The notes under the pieces were generated by a model. It had not been told where the DNA came from, searched no databases, and was given only the letters and a program-made list of their open reading frames with translations. Below are positions 1-6,306 of a stretch of DNA of 6,306 bases, one piece after another; positions within the stretch are counted from its first letter, which is position 1; every line of letters starts with the position of its first letter. The position numbers were made by a program, and so were the translations under genes. The DNA lies in contig JAFTSR010000217.1 in assembly GCA_017467225.1 (NCBI GenBank), forward strand, positions 1 to 6,306, given 5' to 3'. This DNA is from Clostridia bacterium (lineage in GTDB: Bacteria; Bacillota_A; Clostridia; Oscillospirales; CAG-272).

Positions 1-2694
1 CTGCCGACCTTCGACGTTTCCGACGTTCTTGACGGCAAGTACGAGGTATCCTTCTTCGGCATGCCGGTGTACGAGCTTACCTTCAATCCCATTGCGGCAG
101 ACGGTACGGCAGGTACCCTCACCGTTGTGGATAACAACAATACCGGCTGGACGGGTACGTACGATTACCTGTACGCAGGCGGCGAGCTGACCTACTCCAA
201 CGCTGACGGCGTAGCGGCAATTCCGTTCTATCTGGATAGTGCTCTTGGCACCTTCAGTTGGAATAACATGCCCTCCTTCACCGTGACCCACACCGAGGCT
301 TCGGGCCCCGTGGCCAGTGATGAGCTCAGCGGCACCTATAACGTCAACTTCCTGATGGAGGGTCTGTACGTTCTGACCTTTGACAACGGTACTTTGATCG
401 TTGTGGATAACAATACCACTCAGTACACCGGTACTTACACCTACACCGGCTCTCCCGCTACCGGCATGACCATTCTCAATGAGGACGGTACCGAGAGCGA
501 CATCATCATTGGCGTTGGTCTGGACGGCAATCCTACCTTCCAGTGCAGCGGTATGACGATTGCACAGCCGCTGGTTCAGGTTGATGGTGAGCCGGGCGGC
601 GAGGATGAGCCTGCAGAAGGTCCCGACGGCGAGTACGTCGTAGACTTCTACGGTACGATCCTGTATACGCTGACCTTTGACAACGGCATGCTGACGGTTG
701 TAGACGATAATGCAAATCTGCGCGGTGGTTTCTATACCTATGAGGTTAACGCTGAGGGCGGCATCGACGTTTATTTGGACGGTGAGCTGACGACGGACAT
801 CGTTATCGGCGTTTCCTACGACGGCAGCTACACCTTCCAGTGCCCCGAACTGATGGTGGCCCAGCCTCTGGTTCCCAGCTCGGGTGGTGACATCGGCGGT
901 GGCGAGACCTCGGACCAGCTGACGGTCGGCGACAACGCCGTCCTGGTTGAAAACGGCTGGATGGGCACCTACATGACCTTCACGGCTCCTGCGACCGGCA
1001 ACTTCACGCTGGCTCCCGCCATCGGTGAAAATAACGCGGTCGTTATCATTGAGGATACGTATATCTCGGAAATGGTTGACCTTCCTTATTCCTTCTATGC
1101 AATGGAAGGAGACGTATTGACCTTCCTTATCATGACGGAAAACTACGAGCCCGATACCGTTGACCTGACCATCACCCAGGAGGGTGGCTCGCAGGGCGGT
1201 GAACAGCCTGCGGATGGCGTTCTCGTTCTGGGTGAGAACAGCGTCTACGTTCAGGTGCTCAATTTCTGGCCTCAGCAGACTGAGATGACCTTCACGGCTC
1301 CCTGGGCAGGTACCTTTACGCTGTCCCTGGCGGCAGGTGAGTTCAATGCCGATATCTACGACGCACTCGGCAACTGGATCGAAAATATTCCCTATACCTT
1401 CACCCTGGAAGCAGGCGAGAGCATCGTCTTCTACTTTGCATCGCTTGACTTTATGATCGAAGAGGATTACATTGACGTCGTGATCTCCGAGGGCGAAGCC
1501 CCCCCTGAAGAACCCGGTGCAGCGCTTGTTCTTGGTGAGAACAGTGTTTACGTTACGGTCACCAACTTCTTCCAGGATCAGACCAAGGTCACCTTTACCG
1601 CTCCTTTCGCAGGAACCTTTACCATTGCTTGGGCAGATGGTGAAACCAACGGCGACCTGTACGACAGCTATGCCGAGTGGATCGAGAACATGCCTTATAC
1701 CTTCTACCTGGAAGCAGGCGAGTCCCTCAACTTCTACGTTCAGTCGGCAGATTTTATGATCGAGGCTGACTTTATTGAGATCGTGATTTTTGAGGGCGTC
1801 CCCGTTGAGGAGCCCGGCGTGGAGCTCGTCCCCGGCGAGAACAGCGTTTACGTTACGGTCACCAATTTCTTCCAGGATCAGACCAAGGTCACCTTTACCG
1901 CTCCCGTGTCGGCTACCTATACCGTTTCTTTTGCAGATGGTGAGACGAACGGTGACTTGTACGATGCATTCGGCGATTGGGTTGAGGTTATGCCTTATAC
2001 CTTCTATCTGGAAGCAGGCGAGTCCCTCAGCTTCTATGTTCAGTCCAAGGATTGGGAGATCGCAGAGGATTACATTGAGATCGTGATCATTGGTGAGGAA
2101 GAGCAGGACGGGAAGACCGAGCCCGATGCGCTTGACGGCGAGTATCAAGTGGATTTTTTCGGTCAGGTGCTGTATAAGCTGACGTTCAGCGGCAATGTCC
2201 TGAACATCGAGGATAACAACGGCAAGGATTATACCGGCACGTACACCTACGAGATCGGAGCTGACGGCAGCATCCTCGTTTACAAGGATGGCGAACTGAC
2301 CTTGGATATTCTGCTCGCTGTTGCTCCCGACGGAAGCTACACCTTCCAGTGCCCCCCTTTGAAGATTCCGCAGACGCTGATCAAGGTAGAAGAGAATGAG
2401 GGTGACGACGAAACCGTTAACGAGTTGGCGCTTGGCGACAATGCAATCAAGGTAACCAATGGTTGGAACGGTATTACGATTCCTTTCACTGCACCCGTTA
2501 CCGGTAAGTATTTCCTGGCTCCCGCTGAGGGCGAGTTGAATGCTTGCATAATCATTGAGGATATGTACGGCACTGAAATTTTGGCGCTGAACGCTCCTTA
2601 CGTGTTTGAAATGACGGCAGGAGAAACCAGATCTTTTATCGTAGCAACCCAGAATTATAATGCGGATACGATCAATCTGGTGATTTCGCAGTAA
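1..2694 (+). CDS. Large acidic repeat protein, probably secreted or cell-surface (5' partial)
   Basis: The reading frame is open from base 1 and ends at TAA 2692-2694, giving 897 codons. The start lies upstream, because the first A module already begins before the first in-window Met (base 61). The protein is made of beta-rich modules of two kinds, counted in window codons. A modules are at 10-101, 109-194, 208-291 and 711-796; they open with a D-G-x-Y-x-V-x-F pattern and, except the first, close with T-F-Q-C...Q-x-L. B modules are at 305-393, 406-497, 507-598, 607-698 and 808-897; they share an F-T-A-P core and end in a V-x-I-strand. Linkers are Gly/Glu/Pro rich, such as PPEEPG. The sequence is rich in Asp, Glu, Tyr, Phe and Thr and poor in Lys and Arg, as in many secreted proteins. 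B modules faintly resemble PPC-like or Ig-like extracellular domains; I do not recognise A. There is no catalytic motif, LPxTG, SLH or dockerin at the C-terminus. An adhesin or structural surface role is inference. A terminator follows. Confidence 0.9.
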   Translation: MPTFDVSDVLDGKYEVSFFGMPVYELTFNPIAADGTAGTLTVVDNNNTGWTGTYDYLYAGGELTYSNADGVAAIPFYLDSALGTFSWNNMPSFTVTHTEASGPVASDELSGTYNVNFLMEGLYVLTFDNGTLIVVDNNTTQYTGTYTYTGSPATGMTILNEDGTESDIIIGVGLDGNPTFQCSGMTIAQPLVQVDGEPGGEDEPAEGPDGEYVVDFYGTILYTLTFDNGMLTVVDDNANLRGGFYTYEVNAEGGIDVYLDGELTTDIVIGVSYDGSYTFQCPELMVAQPLVPSSGGDIGGGETSDQLTVGDNAVLVENGWMGTYMTFTAPATGNFTLAPAIGENNAVVIIEDTYISEMVDLPYSFYAMEGDVLTFLIMTENYEPDTVDLTITQEGGSQGGEQPADGVLVLGENSVYVQVLNFWPQQTEMTFTAPWAGTFTLSLAAGEFNADIYDALGNWIENIPYTFTLEAGESIVFYFASLDFMIEEDYIDVVISEGEAPPEEPGAALVLGENSVYVTVTNFFQDQTKVTFTAPFAGTFTIAWADGETNGDLYDSYAEWIENMPYTFYLEAGESLNFYVQSADFMIEADFIEIVIFEGVPVEEPGVELVPGENSVYVTVTNFFQDQTKVTFTAPVSATYTVSFADGETNGDLYDAFGDWVEVMPYTFYLEAGESLSFYVQSKDWEIAEDYIEIVIIGEEEQDGKTEPDALDGEYQVDFFGQVLYKLTFSGNVLNIEDNNGKDYTGTYTYEIGADGSILVYKDGELTLDILLAVAPDGSYTFQCPPLKIPQTLIKVEENEGDDETVNELALGDNAIKVTNGWNGITIPFTAPVTGKYFLAPAEGELNACIIIEDMYGTEILALNAPYVFEMTAGETRSFIVATQNYNADTINLVISQ
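28..873 (+). repeat. Three tandem A-type protein modules (A1-A3)
   Basis: Three in-frame modules start at 28, 325 and 622. Each has an opening beta strand (DGKYEVSFFG, SGTYNVNFLM, DGEYVVDFYG), then a Y-x-L-T-F strand, then a V-V-D-x-N turn and a G-x-Y-x-Y strand. A2 and A3 finish with a D-I-x-I-G-V strand, then T-F-Q-C and A-Q-P-L-V. A1 is the divergent copy: it lacks the T-F-Q-C ending and has F-S-W-N-N instead. A fourth copy (A4) is at 2131-2388. Module boundaries are judged by eye and may be off by several residues. Confidence 0.85.
913..2094 (+). repeat. Four tandem B-type protein modules (B1-B4)
   Basis: In-frame modules start at 913, 1216, 1519 and 1819. The shared pattern is L-x-x-G-[ED]-N-[SA]-V, then T-F-T-A-P with G-x-F-T or T-Y-T following, then a P-Y-[ST]-F strand, then a Gly/Glu turn, and a closing V-x-I strand. 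Periodicity is 303 bases from B2 to B3 and 300 bases from B3 to B4. B2-B4 share the fuller pattern G-E-N-S-V-Y-V. B1 is closer to B5 (2422-2691), sharing G-D-N-A, N-G-W and F-x-L-A-P-A. The linkers after B2 and B3 are the short acidic/proline segments APPEEPG and VPVEEPG. Confidence 0.88.
1537..1904 (+). repeat. Nearly identical direct DNA repeat between modules B3 and B4
   Basis: Bases 1537-1604 recur at 1837-1904 with only two differences in 68 positions (1545/1845 and 1566/1866), both synonymous. A second block at 1690-1747 recurs at 1990-2047 with three differences in 58 positions. Both pairs are offset by exactly 300 bases. The bases between the blocks are clearly more diverged. This indicates recent duplication, or gene conversion, between these two modules. 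The given span runs from the start of the first copy to the end of the second copy of the first block. Confidence 0.9.
2131..2691 (+). repeat. C-terminal A4-B5 module pair, a second copy of the A3-B1 unit
   Basis: A4 (2131-2388) follows the pattern of A3 closely: D-G-E-Y-x-V-D-F, then L-Y-x-L-T-F, then G-E-L-T-x-D-I, then S-Y-T-F-Q-C-P. B5 (2422-2691) matches B1 better than its nearer neighbours B2-B4, sharing G-D-N-A, N-G-W, L-A-P-A, I-I-E-D and a final I-[ST]-Q. The pair is therefore a repeat of the A3-B1 pair at 622-1179, of almost equal length (561 against 558 bases). B5 ends at the stop codon with no further anchoring sequence. Confidence 0.8.
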
Positions 2695-2729
2695 TCTCCC
2701 ATATTCGGTAAATTAAGATAACTAAAGAC

Positions 2730-2762
2730 AAGGGCACTGCATCGAAGGATGCGGTGCCTTTT
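2730..2762 (+). terminator. Intrinsic terminator of the repeat-protein gene
   Basis: The 5' arm GGCACTGCATC (2733-2743) pairs with GATGCGGTGCC (2748-2758) through a GAAG loop. That gives 11 base pairs including one G-U, followed by TTTT (2759-2762). Bases 2730-2732 can extend the stem by pairing with the T run. It lies 36 bases after the stop codon and before the promoter of the next gene, so it separates the two units. Confidence 0.88.
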
Positions 2763-2815
2763 GTGTCGGTTTGGCAAAAATATGGTGAGCGCTGTGTGCT
2801 TTTTGGCGGAAGGGC

Positions 2816-2844
2816 TTGCATTGTTTGATACTTTGTGATAAAAT
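2816..2844 (+). promoter_or_regulatory. Sigma-A type promoter with extended -10 for the lipoprotein gene
   Basis: A weak -35, TTGCAT (2816-2821), is followed by a 17-base spacer and TAAAAT (2839-2844). TGA stands directly before the -10 (2836-2838), forming the TGn extended -10 common in Bacillota, which can compensate for the poor -35. Transcription would start near 2851, leaving a leader of about 35 bases. The call rests on sequence match only. Confidence 0.65.
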
Positions 2845-2874
2845 AAGATGTTCAATTGGATATTGATTGATTTT

Positions 2875-2880
2875 GGAGGA
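2875..2880 (+). promoter_or_regulatory. Shine-Dalgarno site of the lipoprotein gene
   Basis: GGAGGA lies 5 bases before ATG 2886. This strong site picks that ATG over the in-frame ATG at 2895 (Met4). Confidence 0.88.
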
Positions 2881-2885
2881 ATAGA

Positions 2886-4241
2886 ATGAAACGTATGAGT
2901 AAAATTGCGGTGGTCTTGCTTTCTCTTTGCATGGCGCTGACCACAATGCTCTTTATGGTCTCTTGCAAGCCGGACGAACCGACGAACGAGCCCTGCAAAA
3001 CGCACGTGGATGCCAACGAGGACGGCAAGTGCGACGTTTGCGGTGCGGAGGTTGAGGTCGAGACGTGTGACGATCATATCGACACCGACGGCGATAACCT
3101 GTGCGAGATCTGCGGCGCGGTTTGCGTGCCCCCGCTGGATTGCACCATCGTGCTCAAGGATGAAAGTGGAAAGGCTATGGCCGGCATTTCGCTGACGCTT
3201 CGCGGCGAGGACAGCATGACAGTGGAAGGTGTGACCGATGCGCAGGGTGTGATCGCGCAGGCCATCGTCCCCGGCAAATATACCGTGAATTTTGAGGGAC
3301 TGGCCGAGGGCTGGTACGTTGAGGGCAACGCTTCTGTAATCGAAATTGCCGAGGGCGCGGTCAACTTTGACTTCGTTGCGATCGACAACAACCCCGACGG
3401 CTCGGAGGAAAAGCCCTATTATGTTGGCGATGATAGCGTGAGTCTGACCTTCCCCGCGGGCGTGACCTACAACTGCTTCACCCGCGGTACGAGCAGCCGT
3501 TATCTGGTGATCGAAAACGCCAACGCTAAGGTGAACTACGATGGTAAGGATTACCTGCCCGAGAACGGCGTGATCAGAATTCTGGTCGCAGGCGCGGCGG
3601 ATACCAATTCCACCATGCCCTTTACCGTGACCAATACGGCCGAGGGGGAGAACACCATTGCCATTCGCTTTGAGTCGCTGCCCGGCACGCAGGATAATCC
3701 CTATCGCGCCGAGCTTGGACAGTCGCTGACGGCCAACGTTCCTGCAGAGGGTGCCGTTTACTATAGCTTCACGGCGCAGAAGGACGGTTATCTGGTGCTG
3801 ACGAGCGAAACGGAATCCAACAATATTATGATGTATAATCTGACCAGCTACGTCGTCACCGGCTACACCGACGGCGGCAAGTCCGTTTGTATTTCGGTTG
3901 CGGCAGGCGACGTGGTATCCATTACGGTCTCCACCAAGGCGGCTGAGGAGGTCAACCCCGTGGAGTTCAAGCTGGAGCTGTACAGCGGCACGGCAGAGGA
4001 TCCGATCCCCGTCTTTGGAAATGGCTCGGTTCGCCTGGCGGCCAACGGCTCGGTTGCTTTGGTATATCGCGGTGAAGGCAAGACCATGAGCATTCCTGCC
4101 GACGGCGTGAGTTTGGCGCTGAACGGCGCCGCGCAGGAGATCACGGGCGGCAGCTACATTTTCACGGTCGCTGACGGTGACGTGATCGCGCTGACCAATA
4201 CGACGGGTGAGCGTGTCGATGCCGCATTTATCCTTTCCTGA
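2886..4241 (+). CDS. Predicted lipoprotein with two Cys/His/Asp motifs and beta modules
   Basis: This 451-residue protein starts at ATG 2886 behind GGAGGA. The N-terminus has Lys/Arg at residues 2, 3 and 6, a hydrophobic stretch at 7-25, and M-V-S-C ending at Cys27. This is a slightly atypical lipobox (Met at -3), so it is probably exported and lipid-anchored to the outer face of the membrane. Residues 37-53 and 61-77 are two copies of C-x2-H-x-D-x-[ND]-x-D-x2-C-x2-C-G. Each carries four potential zinc ligands (C, H, C, C) and a calcium-loop-like Asp/Asn spacing. Residues 85-165 look like a carboxypeptidase-regulatory or Cna-B-like beta domain (G-K-A-M-A-G-I, then T-D-A-Q-G-V, then P-G-K-Y-T-V). 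Three beta modules follow from residues 172, 267 and 368, each opening with G-[ST]-x-x-x-P. The second contains Y-Y-S-F-T-A and recalls PPC-like domains. No enzyme motif is visible. It has its own promoter and terminator. A surface or binding role is inference. Confidence 0.9.
   Translation: MKRMSKIAVVLLSLCMALTTMLFMVSCKPDEPTNEPCKTHVDANEDGKCDVCGAEVEVETCDDHIDTDGDNLCEICGAVCVPPLDCTIVLKDESGKAMAGISLTLRGEDSMTVEGVTDAQGVIAQAIVPGKYTVNFEGLAEGWYVEGNASVIEIAEGAVNFDFVAIDNNPDGSEEKPYYVGDDSVSLTFPAGVTYNCFTRGTSSRYLVIENANAKVNYDGKDYLPENGVIRILVAGAADTNSTMPFTVTNTAEGENTIAIRFESLPGTQDNPYRAELGQSLTANVPAEGAVYYSFTAQKDGYLVLTSETESNNIMMYNLTSYVVTGYTDGGKSVCISVAAGDVVSITVSTKAAEEVNPVEFKLELYSGTAEDPIPVFGNGSVRLAANGSVALVYRGEGKTMSIPADGVSLALNGAAQEITGGSYIFTVADGDVIALTNTTGERVDAAFILS
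2994..3116 (+). repeat. Duplicated Cys/His/Asp motif inside the lipoprotein
   Basis: Copy 1 is residues 37-53 (Cys37, His40, Asp42, Asn44, Asp46, Cys49, Cys52). Copy 2 is residues 61-77 (Cys61, His64, Asp66, Asp68, Asp70, Cys73, Cys76). They are 24 residues (72 bases) apart and all ligand spacings are identical. Similar motifs occur in many uncharacterised surface proteins of gut Bacillota, as far as I recall. Metal binding is inferred from the residues alone. Confidence 0.85.
3399..4238 (+). repeat. Three successive beta modules in the lipoprotein
   Basis: Modules begin at 3399, 3684 and 3987 (residues 172, 267 and 368). Their openings are GSEEKP, GTQDNP and GTAEDP, each followed by a strand, a V/A-x-x-G turn and an aromatic strand (YNCF, YYSF, LVYR). 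They are diverged and differ in length (95, 101 and 84 residues). They appear to be an old duplication, and the boundaries are approximate. Confidence 0.6.
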
Positions 4242-4250
4242 AGCATAACG

Positions 4251-4291
4251 AAAGAATGCTGCCCTGTGTGAACAGGGTGGCATTCTTTTTT
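4251..4291 (+). terminator. Strong intrinsic terminator after the lipoprotein gene
   Basis: Arms AAAGAATGCTGCCCTGT (4251-4267) and 4272-4288 form a continuous 17-base-pair stem with two adjacent G-U pairs and a four-base loop GTGA. A T run covers 4286-4291. It lies 9 bases after the stop codon. The A-rich start of the stem facing the T run also makes it able to work on the opposite strand, but there is no gene there to need it. Confidence 0.93.
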
Positions 4292-4387
4292 GTGAACAAC
4301 TACTATATATTCCGCTTTTGGTCATAATGCACCACAAGAATTAGTGCGAAAAAGAGTAAAACATGGAAAAGAGCGAGAGATAGGCTA

Positions 4388-4416
4388 TTGACAATCAGCG
4401 CTTTTTCGTGTATACT
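4388..4416 (+). promoter_or_regulatory. Consensus sigma-A promoter of pflB
   Basis: A perfect -35, TTGACA (4388-4393), a 17-base spacer and a near-perfect -10, TATACT (4411-4416), predict transcription from about 4423. That is exactly the first bases of the riboswitch P1 helix, which supports both calls. The 96 bases between the upstream terminator and this promoter are AT-rich, and I see nothing else definite in them. Confidence 0.92.
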
Positions 4417-4423
4417 ATCATTG

Positions 4424-4494
4424 GCTTTGTATGACTGACGGATTTGCGGAGTACCGCATGGGAGTGCAAAGCAGCAATGCCGACCGTCTGGGCG
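4424..4494 (+). ncRNA. ZTP riboswitch (pfl RNA motif)
   Basis: The leader carries the conserved ZTP-aptamer blocks TGACTGACGG (4432-4441) and GCCGACCGTCTGGGC (4479-4493). P1 is GCTTTG (4424-4429) with CAAAGC (4467-4472). P2 is TGCGG (4445-4449) with CCGCA (4454-4458), capped by AGTA. P3 is GCC (4479-4481) with GGC (4491-4493). The pseudoknot is GACGG (4437-4441) with CCGTC (4484-4488). This is the published arrangement for the class, which binds ZTP or ZMP, a purine intermediate that builds up when 10-formyl-tetrahydrofolate is limiting. The class was named for its frequent position upstream of pfl genes, as here. It sits only 13 bases before the SD, which favours control of translation. I see no strong terminator after it. 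Confidence 0.93.
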
Positions 4495-4506
4495 ATTCTT
4501 TTGAGT

Positions 4507-4513
4507 AAAGGAG
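4507..4513 (+). promoter_or_regulatory. pflB: Shine-Dalgarno site of pflB, possibly sequestered
   Basis: AAAGGAG lies 6 bases before ATG 4520 and fixes the start. TTCTTT (4496-4501) can pair with AAAGGA (4507-4512) across loop TGAGT, including one G-U. This would hide the SD in a small hairpin directly after the aptamer's P3 helix. The pairing is visible; its regulatory use is inference. Confidence 0.85.
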
Positions 4514-4519
4514 AAACGT

Positions 4520-6306
<1,787 letters not shown>

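Noticed and set aside
1517..2086. Alternative + frame open stretches inside modules B3 and B4
   Set aside because: They recur once per module because the DNA repeats, and are shifted-frame shadows of the main gene. Their products are Ser/Arg/Pro-rich without structure.
913..2094. CRISPR array or non-coding satellite
   Set aside because: The 300-base periodicity is in frame, differences are largely at third codon positions, and the product is a regular modular protein.
2994..3116. Dockerin domain in the lipoprotein
   Set aside because: The D-x-N-x-D-G spacing recalls a dockerin calcium loop. However, each loop is enclosed by C-x2-H and C-x2-C pairs, the helix that follows in dockerins is missing, and the repeat spacing is too short to hold it.
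4291..4312. Second promoter (TTGTGA ... TATATT) after the lipoprotein terminator
   Set aside because: The spacing between the boxes is about 8-10 bases, far too short for sigma-A, and a consensus promoter lies downstream at 4388-4416.
2655..4337. Long minus-strand open frame (560 codons) opposite the lipoprotein gene
   Set aside because: It spans both the terminator and the promoter of the + strand gene, and its Arg/His/Val-rich protein has no domain logic. The + strand gene has a signal peptide, SD, repeats and terminator. The open antisense frame is a by-product of codon bias.

Overview
The window looks like chromosomal DNA of an anaerobic, fermentative Bacillota (Clostridia-type) bacterium. 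The evidence is a pyruvate formate-lyase gene behind a ZTP-type riboswitch, strong purine-rich Shine-Dalgarno sites, sigma-A style promoters, U-tailed terminators, and a lipoprotein and repeat protein of the kind common in gut Clostridia. Base composition is moderate. I cannot name a genus. All three real genes lie on the + strand and appear to be separate transcription units.

Region 1 (1-2694) is the 3' part of a large, acidic, extracellular-type repeat protein; its start lies upstream of the window. It is built from two beta-rich modules of about 85-92 residues in the order A-A-A-B-B-B-B-A-B. It ends directly after the last module, with no visible cell-wall anchor. An intrinsic terminator follows at about 2730-2762.

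Region 2 (2816-4291) is a self-contained unit. It has an extended -10 promoter, an SD, and a 451-residue predicted lipoprotein carrying two copies of a Cys/His/Asp metal-binding-like motif, one carboxypeptidase-regulatory/Cna-B-like beta domain and three beta modules. A very strong terminator hairpin closes it.

Region 3 (4388-6306) holds a consensus TTGACA-17-TATACT promoter, a ZTP (pfl-motif) riboswitch whose P1, P2, P3 and pseudoknot can all be drawn, and the first 595 codons of pflB. The active-site Cys-Cys pair is present. The glycyl-radical C-terminus lies beyond the window. The likely logic is that ZTP/ZMP accumulates when 10-formyl-tetrahydrofolate is short, and the switch then raises PFL, whose formate feeds the one-carbon pool.

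The first two genes are surface or secreted proteins with no assigned function and share a general style of beta modules. Nothing links them functionally to pflB. I see no RNA genes other than the riboswitch, no mobile elements and no CRISPR array.
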